From positions 1 to 24,453 of the IMG/VR virus record IMGVR_UViG_3300010367_000087: 24,453 nt of DNA. One strand, written 5' to 3'. A program made the translations under genes and the position numbers. The first letter of the stretch is position 1, and every line of letters starts with the position of its first letter. Origin of the DNA: a virus. Of this stretch, positions 13,150 through 22,195 are shown one piece after another. Under the pieces are notes generated by a model, which was not told the origin of the DNA, made no database searches, and was given only the letters and a program-made list of their open reading frames with translations.

Positions 13150-15351
13150 TTAGACAGTGACCGTCGCCGATGCCCGGGCTGCAGATGGAATACCGGAGCC
13201 ATTTTCGGCGCCGCACCAGTATTTCCAAGTGCCCGCGCCCGGTGGGTCGGTGATGGTGATGACCTGGTTTGCCACTACATTGCGTGTGGCGATCTGCGTT
13301 GCCGCGGCGTAGGTTTGCCCAGTCGTGCCACGCTTGAAAATCAGCACCTTGGTGTTGTCGTTCGCTGCTTGGGCGCTGATGGTGACAGTACCGGAAGCAT
13401 TGACGGCGGTCATATTGATCGGCGCCCCGGGAGCGACCGGATCAACGGTAGACGTGACGTTCGCCGTGATCGACCACGGGCCATAGTCGCCGTCGGAAGC
13501 GATGAACGCCACCTGGATGTCATGAAGCTTGTTCGACGGCACGATGTTGGTGCTCATGTCGATAAAGCCGCCGGCCGGAACCGGATTCGGGAACCGCTGC
13601 TCTATCCACGGCCCTGGCGAGCCAGAGCCTGCATCTGCAAGCCGATACCTGACAACCGGAATAAGGGTGTTGTCGTCGGGATCGATGATGACCACCCTGA
13701 TATAGACGCTGTCGCCATTTGGCCGCGCCTGCACCAGATTGATCACCGGCGTCAGAATTCCGCCCGGGTCGGTCTTGGGAGGCGTTGACGGCATCTGGCC
13801 TTCATCTGTCGCCGGGTTCCAGTCGTCGATGTTGTCGGGGTGCTTCATGATGTCCATGACGAACCCGCCCTGAAGCAGCGACAGCACGGACTTTCTGTTC
13901 TCGACGATCTTGCCGTCCAGCTTCGGCAGCATATTGGGCGTCACAAGCCGCACCCACCGGCTGTAGACCGAGTTGATCCCGGACAGCCTCACATTGAGTT
14001 GGCCGGTCACCTTCTCCTGAAGGCGCAACCAGTCGCGCTTGCCCAGGCGCCTTGCCTGCCGCCACTGCTGCACCCACTGATAATTCGCCTCCTGCGCCAG
14101 GACCCGGCCGGAGACCAGCTGCGCCGCCGTGTCCTCGAAAAAGTCGGTATCGGACGTGGCATATCCGATCTCAGGAAAGTTGAACTTCGGGATCAGGCGA
14201 TTGCACTCATCCTCGAAGAGCACATCATATTCGACCTGGTGCCCGACAATATCGGCGTCAGTCAGGGTCGTGATGTACTTGCCGCGGAACTTGCCGACGA
14301 TGAAGAGAAGCGCCCCGTCGCCGCGCTCGCATATCCAGCCATCGCATGAAGCTAGGATCGCATTGGTGGCGGCCTTAGGGTCGTTCTCCGTCGTGTCGAT
14401 GCCATTGCATTCATAGCGGCGCTCGAAGCCGCCGCCTGCGAGCGGCACGAACTCATCGCAGACGTCCGCTTCTTCCTGCCACATATCAAGCACAGGCAGG
14501 ATCGCCCGCCGGTAGTTTCGTCTGTGACCGAACTCATTGAAGCACTGATGCCATGCCATGATAACCGCGGAATTGCGGGTCCACTGCCATGTGGCCGGGT
14601 TCTCAGGATCCTGTAACGGGTCGCGAAAATCCCAGCAAAGAGCGAGATCCGCCTCGACGGAGAGTTGGGGCACCCCATACGGGAACGTCTTGTTCTGACG
14701 CTCCGCCTTGTCGCTCGTGGCTATCATTGCGATCGATGCCTGGCCATCTCCTCGGTGATTATTGGTCCAGACACCTGCAGCCGACAAAGCGGCGACTATG
14801 CCGGCATAGGACGTTTCCGGGACAAGCCCGAGCCGACTAGCGATCTCCACATTGGTTCGGTAGTTGGTCCCAGTGACGACGATACCGTTGCTGTCAAGCG
14901 TTACTTCATCATCATGGAGCCAGTAGCGATTGATCGACTTTATGCGGTGGCCCGCGATAGCCTGTACGGCGTAAAGATGCTTTCCAACAGCTTCCCACAG
15001 CATGTACGCGCCGGCCACACGGTTTCGTCCAACGCCCCATTGGCGATAGGGGATTGACTGCACCTTCGGGACTTTGCCGTCTTCCGGTTTCGGAGGCTTC
15101 GGGGCGAGAAGCGCCTGAATACCGATTGCAATGGCAGTTGTCGCGATCGCAGCAGCACCGGCGCCGAGCAAAGCAGCCGTGCTCGCGGAGAAACCGATAG
15201 ACGTGAACAGAGCCGTGAATAGCGGCGTGAAGATAGGATCGTAAAGCGCCGTGCTGCCACGCAAAAAGCGATCTTGCCATTCTCGGTGGTGCGCATCGAA
15301 ATAGTGCTCCGCTTCACTCGGGACGCTCTCATACGTCGCCTTCAGGCTCAT
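13150..15351 (-). CDS. Tail tip / host-specificity protein, lambda J-like
   Basis: 733 aa from the ATG at 15351, whose ATGA overlaps the preceding stop; the GTG at 15366 has no ribosome binding site. The N-terminus contains an Ala-rich hydrophobic segment (about 54-84) of the kind seen in lambda I/J-type tip proteins. The sequence IPYRQWGVGRNRVAGAYMLWEA follows, with beta-rich hub domains and FNIII-like modules at the C-terminus (DPVAPGAPINMTAVNASG). It would form the distal tail hub and contribute to receptor contact. Its length is shorter than lambda J (1132 aa). Confidence 0.85.
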   Translation of the reverse strand: MSLKATYESVPSEAEHYFDAHHREWQDRFLRGSTALYDPIFTPLFTALFTSIGFSASTAALLGAGAAAIATTAIAIGIQALLAPKPPKPEDGKVPKVQSIPYRQWGVGRNRVAGAYMLWEAVGKHLYAVQAIAGHRIKSINRYWLHDDEVTLDSNGIVVTGTNYRTNVEIASRLGLVPETSYAGIVAALSAAGVWTNNHRGDGQASIAMIATSDKAERQNKTFPYGVPQLSVEADLALCWDFRDPLQDPENPATWQWTRNSAVIMAWHQCFNEFGHRRNYRRAILPVLDMWQEEADVCDEFVPLAGGGFERRYECNGIDTTENDPKAATNAILASCDGWICERGDGALLFIVGKFRGKYITTLTDADIVGHQVEYDVLFEDECNRLIPKFNFPEIGYATSDTDFFEDTAAQLVSGRVLAQEANYQWVQQWRQARRLGKRDWLRLQEKVTGQLNVRLSGINSVYSRWVRLVTPNMLPKLDGKIVENRKSVLSLLQGGFVMDIMKHPDNIDDWNPATDEGQMPSTPPKTDPGGILTPVINLVQARPNGDSVYIRVVIIDPDDNTLIPVVRYRLADAGSGSPGPWIEQRFPNPVPAGGFIDMSTNIVPSNKLHDIQVAFIASDGDYGPWSITANVTSTVDPVAPGAPINMTAVNASGTVTISAQAANDNTKVLIFKRGTTGQTYAAATQIATRNVVANQVITITDPPGAGTWKYWCGAENGSGIPSAARASATVTV

Positions 15352-15764
15352 GAGGGCAATCTCCACGCGCAGATGAATTCGGCCGGTGTCGCGCGGATGC
15401 CGGCGGGATGAATGCAGGCCCAGAGCGGGCCGAAACGGATGGCGCCGATATGCGTCTCGACCTGGTCAGCCGCCGTCTCTCCGGTCATGGCTTTAATCAA
15501 GCCGATATCGCCGGTCTCAGGATGTTGGACGCGCTTTGCGCCGATCTTGACCAAGTGCCTATCCATGAACGCAAGTTCGCCTCCATGGCTGTCGACGATG
15601 GCGTGGGCTTCGGCCTGCGTCCGATACGTCCCGCGAAGATCCTCCGCCGGATCGATTCCGATGCACTTCAGTGCCCAGGACGCCGGGAAGGTCATACAAT
15701 CGTCGCCGCCCACCCCGCCCCACCTGAACCGGTGCGGCAGCGCAAGAAAATGATGGATATCCAT
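15348..15764 (-). CDS. NlpC/P60-like tail tip protein
   Basis: 138 aa. The motif GGVGGDDCMTFPASWAL puts Cys23 where NlpC/P60-type peptidases have their nucleophile. A later ETHIGAIRFG stretch may supply the His, though I am not sure of it. This compact form (DUF6950-like) is common just before J-type genes in siphoviruses and gene transfer agents, where it would cut peptide cross-links during DNA entry. Coupled to the J-like gene by a 4-nt overlap. Confidence 0.75.
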   Translation of the reverse strand: MDIHHFLALPHRFRWGGVGGDDCMTFPASWALKCIGIDPAEDLRGTYRTQAEAHAIVDSHGGELAFMDRHLVKIGAKRVQHPETGDIGLIKAMTGETAADQVETHIGAIRFGPLWACIHPAGIRATPAEFICAWRLPS

Positions 15765-15770
15765 GGAACC

Positions 15771-16385
15771 TCAGCTAAATACCGGCCACTTCGGCTGAAT
15801 GCCGCGCGCCAATCGGCCCGTCCCGCTACAGAAGGCATCGGTGGGATAAAGCGACCGCTGCATGGCGTCGGACCAGAGCGCTTTTGACGGGCGCGATCTC
15901 GTGTTTTCCCCGGCGACGACCGCCAGGCTAAGTGAAAGGGTTGCCGTCTCCCCCTCCCGGATCGGCGGCCGGGATTCCTTCGGATGCGACGCGACCCCTG
16001 TCCAGATCGGTATGACCCGGCTCATCGGCTGATAATATTGGTCAAGCGTAGTCAACCCGACCTGAACCAGCTTTCCCCGCACGGTGGGAATACTATCGAG
16101 CATGGCCGCGCCGGTCGCCGGGTCGATGCCGGAGACGGAGAAGTCCACCGCATCCGACGTGCCGTTGACCAGGACCTCGAGCGATGGCACGCCGATCAGG
16201 CGGCCGCCGCCAAGATAGACCGTGCCATCCGGGTCGATCCCATCGAAGCCGATCGGCACGTCATTGATCCCGAACCACATATGCAGCGGCGGGTCGGTAT
16301 CGATGCGAAGGAAGATCCCGAGCTGATGGCTGCCGCGCATCTCCTCGATGACAGAAGCCGGCACGTATTCGACTGAGTAGGCCAT
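15771..16385 (-). CDS. Minor tail protein (baseplate hub position)
   Basis: 204 aa beginning MAYSVEYVPASVIEEM, beta-rich, with Asp/Gly-rich turns (FDGIDPDGTVYLGGGRL) and the stretch PIREGETATLSLSL near the C-terminal half. I do not recognise a named domain. By position, between the tape-measure side and the NlpC-like and J-like genes, it takes the place of lambda L or the DUF2163-type hub proteins. Start is the ATG at 16385, whose codon follows directly the stop of the upstream tail gene. Confidence 0.7.
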   Translation of the reverse strand: MAYSVEYVPASVIEEMRGSHQLGIFLRIDTDPPLHMWFGINDVPIGFDGIDPDGTVYLGGGRLIGVPSLEVLVNGTSDAVDFSVSGIDPATGAAMLDSIPTVRGKLVQVGLTTLDQYYQPMSRVIPIWTGVASHPKESRPPIREGETATLSLSLAVVAGENTRSRPSKALWSDAMQRSLYPTDAFCSGTGRLARGIQPKWPVFS

Positions 16386-17120
16386 TCAGAACGCTTCCGT
16401 GAACTGGACGGTCGGGCGCGACGAATACCACCCGGAATATTCCCATGGGATTGTCACGCCCTTCGGCAGCTTCATCACACACCGTGGACGAGCAAGCTCG
16501 ACGCGAGTGCCGGCAGTCACCGCCTCCCGCAATGGAGGAGCCAGCGCGAGCCGATAGACCGGATCATCTTCCTCGGTCTTGTCGATCAGTTCCCATGACC
16601 GGTAAACCCGCCATCCCTTCGTCGGATGGTAGATCGAAAAGAAGTCCGACCATCTGAAGACACCGCGGGCGGCGCCGTAAACGCGCATCGAGAGAATGCC
16701 GGCATTGAGGGCGGCATCCTCCGTCACCTCGCCGTATACCGTCGCTTGCGAGTATCCGGACCCATCCGAGAACAATGAGCCATCGGAATGCGGGATGCCG
16801 GTGATGATCGGCCGGCGCGTGCCTCTGATCACCGGGAAAGGCCCGATCTTGTCGTTGACGACAGGCACGTTGATAAAGCGGAAGCCGCCATTGAGACGGG
16901 CGCCCAGCCAGTTCAGCACTTCGAAGCGCTCGTCCGGACCTTCGAGCACCATCTCCGAATAGGTGGCAGTTATGATCCCGCCACCCGATGTTTCGATGCT
17001 GATAGGCTCGCCGATGCCGTTGACGCCACCGTCGAAGCCACTGCCCGGGTTATCGAATCGCGCCTGCTTCGGTCGCAGGAAATCCACGGGGAACATCGGC
17101 TGATTGATATAGACGGCCAT
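16386..17120 (-). CDS. Minor tail protein (distal tail position)
   Basis: 244 aa, first gene after the tape measure in the direction of transcription, with a 2-nt gap. It begins MAVYINQPMFPVDFLRP and has beta-rich sequence with many Gly and aromatic residues (FEVLNWLGARLNGGFRFINVPVV). In siphoviruses the gene at this place usually encodes a distal tail protein or lambda M-like component. No named domain is recognisable, so the role is inferred from order. Confidence 0.7.
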   Translation of the reverse strand: MAVYINQPMFPVDFLRPKQARFDNPGSGFDGGVNGIGEPISIETSGGGIITATYSEMVLEGPDERFEVLNWLGARLNGGFRFINVPVVNDKIGPFPVIRGTRRPIITGIPHSDGSLFSDGSGYSQATVYGEVTEDAALNAGILSMRVYGAARGVFRWSDFFSIYHPTKGWRVYRSWELIDKTEEDDPVYRLALAPPLREAVTAGTRVELARPRCVMKLPKGVTIPWEYSGWYSSRPTVQFTEAF

Positions 17121-17122
17121 CC

Positions 17123-19981
17123 TCAGCCCACCCGCGAATTGAATTTCTTCTGCGTATTTCCGAAGCCGCCGCGCGTCTGGTCGATCTTGTCCTGATAGAG
17201 TGCTTCTTGAGCGCCCTGCCTGGCAAGCTCGCGGACATGCTCGTCACCGCTTCCGCCGTGCACGTGCACTTCCAGCTTCCGAGGCGCAGACGACGCCGCG
17301 TTGTCGTTGCTGCCGCCCATCATCTGAGCGCTGCGGTTCGTGTTGAAGACCTGCGAGCCCTGCGGAAGGTTCACCAGTTCCGGACCGCGCTCGCCGACGA
17401 TCGCCATGCCGCCGGGGGCATAGTTCGTGCCGTCGGCGAACAGGCCTGTGATGCCACCGGACGCAGCGAGAGTTGCTTGCGCGCCAATCGGCTTGAAACC
17501 GCCGAAGAGACCACCTAGCCAGGAGAACAGGCCGCCGCCCCCGCTGCCACCAGACGCGGCGGGAGCAGCGGGGAAGAAGCTGGTGGACAAGGTCTCACCG
17601 ATCTTTCCGAGTCCGCTTCCAAAGCCGCCCAGGTTCTCAGTTGCCGATCCCAGGGCATCGTTGAACTTATCGACATAGCCAGAGCCGGTGGTGCCCAGTA
17701 CATCGGCTGCGCCGGCACCTTGGGCGAGCGGGCGGCCGGTGAACCAGACAGAGGCCGCATCCTGCGGATTGCCGTATTTCGAGACAGACGCGCCGAAATA
17801 CTTCTCGAAAACAGCGTCCTGGGCGCTCTTATTGCCAAGGAACTCGCTCGGCGACAGCGAGCTACCGGTGGCTCCCTTTGTCCAGCTCGGGATATTCGCG
17901 CCCATGACCTGATAGGCACCATATGCCCGGTCGCCGGTACGCGTCAGAGGTCCAAGGGCGCCATAGTTTCCGCCGCTCTCGATAGACTGGATAGCCTTGG
18001 CGTAGGCGGAAATATCCCCCAGCGGCCCGCGCGTGACAGAGGTGACCGGAGCCTTCCCCATATTGTCGTTCGCCGCGCTGCCGACAACAGCCGCCGCAAC
18101 GCCACTCAGGCCTGAGGTCGACGATCCGCCGCCCTTGCCTCCTGTAATCATGCTGGCGAATATATTGCCGATGCCATCGAAGAATTTCTCCCAGAGCTTC
18201 GATGCCTCACTCGTCAGAGCGGATTCGAAGCCCTTCAGGAAAGCCTTGCCGATGTCGTGGCTTCCTGAGATCAACTCGCTGCTGAAGGCATCGCCGAAGC
18301 CTTTGGCGAGATCCTTCGCCTGCTGGCCGCGCAATTGTTGGCGGATAGCCTGTGCCTCAGGCGAGTTCAGATCCTCATTGAAGCCGTACCGATTGAGGGT
18401 GCCTGCCACCTGCTGATCCATGGCGCTGCGCTCGGACTGGCGCTGCTGAAAGCCGATGTCGAGCCAGAAGTCAGCCTTTGCCTCCTGCGCGCGTCGATAT
18501 GCCTTCTCGAGGTCGTCGACCTTTTCCGTCTGATCCTCGATTTCGAAGAAGTTCGGCTTTTGCCCGGGCACCGGAACATTCGTCAGACGACCATCGCCAT
18601 TCAGGATGGTGGGGGCGCCCGGATCTTGGTCGAGATCGAGAGGCCGGCGCCCTGGCACAGGAACGTTCGACGGAATGAAATCAGAGGGGCGATAAGTGCG
18701 TCCGCCGTCGGTGAAGGTCGACCCAGACACAATGTCCTGCACATTCGAGCCGCCAGCAATCGCCTTGATCCATTCGGTGCGCGCCTTCTGGGCTGCCTCG
18801 ACGCCGCGATAGATGGAATCCGTGACCTTGTCGAAGGCGTCACGGAAGTCCAGAACAGCCGGAACGCCATATTGCGAAACCGCATTCGACAATTCCAACT
18901 GAACGCGGTTTAGATCGGCCATCGAGGCCGTGCCGTCATTCAGTCGGTCACGCAGATCGCCCCACGCCTCACGCAGATCGCGAATGACGACTGCATTGTT
19001 CGGGTCGCCCTGCAAGGCGCGGAAAGCAGCCACGCCCTGCTTCTGGATAGTGTCCAGATTTGCGGAGAGACCATCAAGCTCGCGACCAGCGAGGATTTCG
19101 CCAGCCTCGCGGCCCTGCGTGAGCTTGTCGGCTCGGTCTAGCTGGTCGACATAGGCTTTAAGCGCCGGGGTGGCATCGCCCCAGAGTTCGGCAGCACGTC
19201 TGATGACCTCGTTCTGCTCCTCGAAGAGCTTGCTGGTCTTGCCGGTACCGCTTTCAGCAGTCGTAAAATACTGGACGAGCGCCGCAACGCCGGCCGTGAG
19301 GCCGATCGTCACCAGCGATACGGGATTGATGAGCGAACCGAACGCAGCAGCAAGACCCGCCACAGGGCGCTCCATTGTGCCGAGCACGGAAGCGAGCTGC
19401 GTGCCCTGCTGAAGGCCGATCATCAGTGGATTCATGCCCATGGCGGCCGTGACCGCAATATCCTGAAACTGGTAGCCAGCATTGATGCCGGCAGCGCGCT
19501 GAGCGCCGGAAACGCCATTGTTGCTGTTGGCCGCCTTCACGGCTGCGCCGGCGGATGCAGCCGACGTGCGCAGCTTCTCGAAGGCCATTCGCTCGCGATC
19601 GAGGGCTTGCGTCATCTGCTGGGCGTTGATCGCCCCGAGCTTATGAGCGCGCTCTATCTCGCCGATCGCAGCCTCATAATTCCGCGTTGCCTGTGCGAGC
19701 GGCTGATACTTGAGCGTGAGGCGCTCGACCTCCATCCGGAAGGCGCGAACGTGATCGTCCTGGTCGGCCAGAGACTTCGCCATGCGCTCCATGGAAGGCG
19801 CGGCTTTGCTCGCGCCGTCTGCCGCGCGGGAAAGAGAGCCGCCAAGGGCAGCAGCCTCAGTTTCGAGCTTATCCGCCGCCTGCTGGGTGCGCGCCGCTGC
19901 AGCCGTGAGCCGGTCCAGATCGGCGGCAGCAGACGATGCCTGCGAACTATCGATCTTGAAGCCAAGCGTTGCGTCGGTCAT
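17123..19981 (-). CDS. Tape measure protein with lytic transglycosylase domain
   Basis: 952 aa, the longest gene in the window. The N-terminal third is coiled coil (SSQASSAAADLDRLTAAAARTQQAADKLE), followed by a hydrophobic region (about 205-260, PLMIGLQQGTQLA to GLTAGVAALVQYF) and more helices. Residues about 655-770 form an SLT-like transglycosylase domain: catalytic E668 in SIESGGNYGALGP, then AYGAYQVMG and the QDAVFEKYFG helix. The C-terminus is Gly-rich with the GERGPELVNLPQGSQVFN signature of phage tape-measure proteins. It sets tail length and would open peptidoglycan during injection. At about 0.15 nm per residue (a rule of thumb) it suggests a tail near 140 nm. Confidence 0.95.
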   Translation of the reverse strand: MTDATLGFKIDSSQASSAAADLDRLTAAAARTQQAADKLETEAAALGGSLSRAADGASKAAPSMERMAKSLADQDDHVRAFRMEVERLTLKYQPLAQATRNYEAAIGEIERAHKLGAINAQQMTQALDRERMAFEKLRTSAASAGAAVKAANSNNGVSGAQRAAGINAGYQFQDIAVTAAMGMNPLMIGLQQGTQLASVLGTMERPVAGLAAAFGSLINPVSLVTIGLTAGVAALVQYFTTAESGTGKTSKLFEEQNEVIRRAAELWGDATPALKAYVDQLDRADKLTQGREAGEILAGRELDGLSANLDTIQKQGVAAFRALQGDPNNAVVIRDLREAWGDLRDRLNDGTASMADLNRVQLELSNAVSQYGVPAVLDFRDAFDKVTDSIYRGVEAAQKARTEWIKAIAGGSNVQDIVSGSTFTDGGRTYRPSDFIPSNVPVPGRRPLDLDQDPGAPTILNGDGRLTNVPVPGQKPNFFEIEDQTEKVDDLEKAYRRAQEAKADFWLDIGFQQRQSERSAMDQQVAGTLNRYGFNEDLNSPEAQAIRQQLRGQQAKDLAKGFGDAFSSELISGSHDIGKAFLKGFESALTSEASKLWEKFFDGIGNIFASMITGGKGGGSSTSGLSGVAAAVVGSAANDNMGKAPVTSVTRGPLGDISAYAKAIQSIESGGNYGALGPLTRTGDRAYGAYQVMGANIPSWTKGATGSSLSPSEFLGNKSAQDAVFEKYFGASVSKYGNPQDAASVWFTGRPLAQGAGAADVLGTTGSGYVDKFNDALGSATENLGGFGSGLGKIGETLSTSFFPAAPAASGGSGGGGLFSWLGGLFGGFKPIGAQATLAASGGITGLFADGTNYAPGGMAIVGERGPELVNLPQGSQVFNTNRSAQMMGGSNDNAASSAPRKLEVHVHGGSGDEHVRELARQGAQEALYQDKIDQTRGGFGNTQKKFNSRVG

Positions 19982-19984
19982 CGG

Positions 19985-20380
19985 TTATTTCCGTTTGGTG
20001 GGGAAAATGGCATCGAACAGCCTGCTTGTGAGCGGTCTCTCCGATACCTGCTGTTCTGGCTCGTTCTTGTCGGCCGCCTTCTGGGCAACCACCTCACGAC
20101 GCTTCAAGTCCATGGCGATAATGGCGTCTAGTTGCCATTGCAGGAGAGTGATGCCGCGGAGGCGAGACCACTCCCCTATTGCCTGAAATCCCAAGGCATT
20201 CGGCCCGAAGCCGTTGCTGGTGCGCTGGCAATCAAGCTCGCGAAACCAGTACCAAACCTGCTCACCGGCGGCCGGGACCGAAATCTTCTTGCCGTTGTGC
20301 TGATCTTCGATCAGTCGGCAGAGGCCGGAGATGAGCTTTTGGTAAAAGAGCTGCGGCGGACTGCCCTCACCTCTACTTGC
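19985..20380 (-). CDS. Tail assembly chaperone, frameshift extension (T part)
   Basis: The -1 frame relative to the upstream chaperone is open from 20380 (after a TGA at 20383-20381) to 19985. It reads as good protein from QLFYQKLISGLCRLIEDQ onward, including VWYWFRELDCQRTSNGFGPN and LQWQLDAIIAMD, which resembles tail-chaperone T parts. It has no ATG; the first usable start would be a TTG at 20194, which would discard half of the protein-like sequence. It is therefore best read as the downstream part of a G-T fusion made by -1 frameshifting near the TCTTTT at 20349-20344. Such a fusion would be about 253 aa. Confidence 0.7.
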   Translation of the reverse strand, partial: ASRGEGSPPQLFYQKLISGLCRLIEDQHNGKKISVPAAGEQVWYWFRELDCQRTSNGFGPNALGFQAIGEWSRLRGITLLQWQLDAIIAMDLKRREVVAQKAADKNEPEQQVSERPLTSRLFDAIFPTKRK

Positions 20381-20745
20381 TCACGGATGATCCGGAATTT
20401 GGAATAGAGGTTGCGGACATTTTCTTCCGAGAACGGAATTACCTGGCCACCGATCTTCGGGTTTGGCGTCCAGTGGGTGGTTGCCTTGGCGAGGATCGCG
20501 ATCATGCGGCCGTCGCCATCATCTGGTGCAGCCTCGAGACTCCCACGCTCGGCCGCTGCCTTGGCGAACTCGGCGGTGACATCGCGCATCGCCTTCTGCA
20601 TGCGATCGCTATCCGGGCCGACAATGCCGATCTTGAGACCGATCGGCTTGCCCTGTTCATTGAGGATTTCGACCTCGATCCCCACCTCCTGAGACTGGAG
20701 AAGAGTTTCGAGGCCGGAGAGGTCGGCGAATGCTTCAGTGGTCAT
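20311..20745 (-). CDS. Tail assembly chaperone (G-like)
   Basis: 144 aa located between the tail tube and tape measure, where siphoviruses encode their tail assembly chaperones. It is a mixed alpha/beta protein with EVGIEVEILNEQGKPIGLKIGIVGPDS and a charged helical middle. The C-terminal residues after about 134 (Ser/Ala-rich) are unlike a conserved ending, consistent with being the unshifted tail of a frameshifting gene. The ATG at 20745 overlaps the tube gene's stop by one base (TAATG). Confidence 0.75.
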   Translation of the reverse strand: MTTEAFADLSGLETLLQSQEVGIEVEILNEQGKPIGLKIGIVGPDSDRMQKAMRDVTAEFAKAAAERGSLEAAPDDGDGRMIAILAKATTHWTPNPKIGGQVIPFSEENVRNLYSKFRIIREQVEVRAVRRSSFTKSSSPASAD

Positions 20746-21485
20746 TAAGCACCGCCTACAGGAGCCACGGTGATGACCGGGCTGTTGATTTCGACATTAC
20801 CCTGCAGGAGGCGAGCCGTATTCGCGCCGCCGCCGTTCTCCTGGGCCGTCATGACGATGCCATAGAAGAACTTGGTGGTGCCGGCGGGGACCGTGGCGAT
20901 CGTATGAACGCCCGACTGCGTGCCGGTGGTCGTGATCGCCGCGCCGCCCGGAGTGGCCGACAGTGTGATCGTATTGGCGTCGGTGACCGTCTTCACATAG
21001 TAGGTCGTGCCGGCAGTAAAACCAGTCGGCAGGGCGCCGGTGGTCGAGAACTTGACCGGGTCGTTGACAAGGCGGCCGTGTCCCGTCCAGGTGACAACAC
21101 CCGGCGCAGCGATCGTGATCGTTGCCACGCCGGAAACGACCGGGGGAGCATCATCGAATGCGAGCTTGAACGGATAATTGAAATCGGTGTTCTCGGCGGC
21201 GATGAGCGCGATCTGGCCGGGATCGTTCGGCATGATGATGAAGTTGTTCTGCATCGAGCCGGCATTGCGCGTGCCCTTTGCCTTCAGCGTGCGGCCGGAG
21301 GAAATCACGTCTTCCGAGATGAGCGTCGCGGCATCGCCGATCGCGCCCATCGTCTGCCAGCCCTTGAGCTCGGTCCATGTGACGGAAGCGAAATCGGTAG
21401 CATCGATGTCGGCATCGTCGGGGACTGTATTGACGGCAGGGCCGATATAGATCTTGGCACCTGCAACCGGGTAAAGCTGCGGCAT
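20745..21485 (-). CDS. Major tail tube protein with inserted beta domain
   Basis: 246 aa. The N-terminal half (YPVAGAKIYIGPAVNTVP, TWTELKGWQTMGAIGD) and the C-terminal end (TKFFYGIVMTAQENGGGANTARLLQGNVEINSP) together make a tail-tube fold. Between them, about residues 115-195, is a self-contained beta module (APGVVTWTGHGRL...TTGALPTG...ATPGGAAI). This module recurs in many unrelated phage structural proteins and is probably displayed on the tail surface. The gene stands immediately before the chaperone pair, as expected for a major tail protein. Confidence 0.85.
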   Translation of the reverse strand: MPQLYPVAGAKIYIGPAVNTVPDDADIDATDFASVTWTELKGWQTMGAIGDAATLISEDVISSGRTLKAKGTRNAGSMQNNFIIMPNDPGQIALIAAENTDFNYPFKLAFDDAPPVVSGVATITIAAPGVVTWTGHGRLVNDPVKFSTTGALPTGFTAGTTYYVKTVTDANTITLSATPGGAAITTTGTQSGVHTIATVPAGTTKFFYGIVMTAQENGGGANTARLLQGNVEINSPVITVAPVGGA

Positions 21486-21542
21486 GTTGATAACCTCTCA
21501 TGTCTGATTGCGCTTGCCGAAGGCGCGAACACGGCAGGCCAA

Positions 21543-21974
21543 TCAGGCCGGAACTTGCGGATAGCAGAGCCACCGCGTGGTGATGGGTATGTTGTGGTGC
21601 GTCTCACCGGTGACGAGGACGCCGATCTCCGGATCCTCATCAATGCGGATTTGGGTATCGACGCGGAAGAGCTTGGTGCCGCGGCGGAAGTTCGCGCGAA
21701 GCTGGCCCGCGAGGTTATAGCCGTCGACGATCGCCTGCCCTTTCGGCCACATGACGTTGGTGCGTATGAAGCCTTGCCTGATCGGGTCCATCTCAAGCGA
21801 GAGATCTGTCTCGACCGAGCGGTTGAAGTGGACTTCGACGCTGACGAACTTGCTTTGAGCCGTCGGCGTGAACGTCACGCCTGGCAGAACAATCGTGACG
21901 CCCGCCGGCGGGACAAACTCCTGGCACCGCAAAAGCAGCGCCTGATAGATTTTCATTTCCACGGTGTCGGCCAT
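21543..21974 (-). CDS. Tail terminator/completion protein, gpU-like (DUF4128-type)
   Basis: 143 aa from the ATG at 21974 (AGAGG 8 nt upstream); the upstream ATG at 21992 in the same frame has weaker support. The sequence MADTVEMKIYQALLLRCQEF, then a beta-rich middle (FVSVEVHFNRSVE) and RGTKLFRVDTQIRIDEDPEIG, fits the DUF4128 tail-terminator family. Position between the gp10-like and tube genes agrees with a tail-completion role. Confidence 0.75.
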   Translation of the reverse strand: MADTVEMKIYQALLLRCQEFVPPAGVTIVLPGVTFTPTAQSKFVSVEVHFNRSVETDLSLEMDPIRQGFIRTNVMWPKGQAIVDGYNLAGQLRANFRRGTKLFRVDTQIRIDEDPEIGVLVTGETHHNIPITTRWLCYPQVPA

Positions 21975-21991
21975 TCTGATACCTCTGGCCA

Positions 21992-22195
21992 ATGGCCGAA
22001 AATCACCCGCTCAGCGACGAGGAAGTCTATGACCTGATCCATCAGGCGCTGATGCTATTGAGCAAGAAGACCGTCCGGACCGAGAGCGCCCATTCTGTCC
22101 TGAGCGCCGCGGTCGCCAATCTGGAAGTCCTTCAAAAAGCCCTGATCATCATGACTGAGGGGCGGGACCCGCTTCGAACCGACCGCGTACCTTAG
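21992..22195 (+). CDS. Small helical protein on the opposite strand (moron candidate)
   Basis: 67 aa on the + strand inside the leftward late operon, filling most of a 174-bp gap between the gpU-like and gp10-like genes. It is predicted all-helical (DEEVYDLIHQALMLLSKK, VLSAAVANLEVLQKALIIM) with a sensible protein-like amino-acid mix. No clear Shine-Dalgarno precedes the ATG. It overlaps the end of the gp10-like gene by 47 bp. I do not recognise the family. It is probably real because the gap is otherwise unexplained. Confidence 0.5.
   Translation: MAENHPLSDEEVYDLIHQALMLLSKKTVRTESAHSVLSAAVANLEVLQKALIIMTEGRDPLRTDRVP

Noticed and set aside
20730-22037. 435-codon + strand frame opposite tube and gpU-like genes
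   Set aside because: It spans two well-supported minus-strand genes and their junction and is Asp/Arg/Gly-rich, typical of an antisense shadow in GC-rich DNA.
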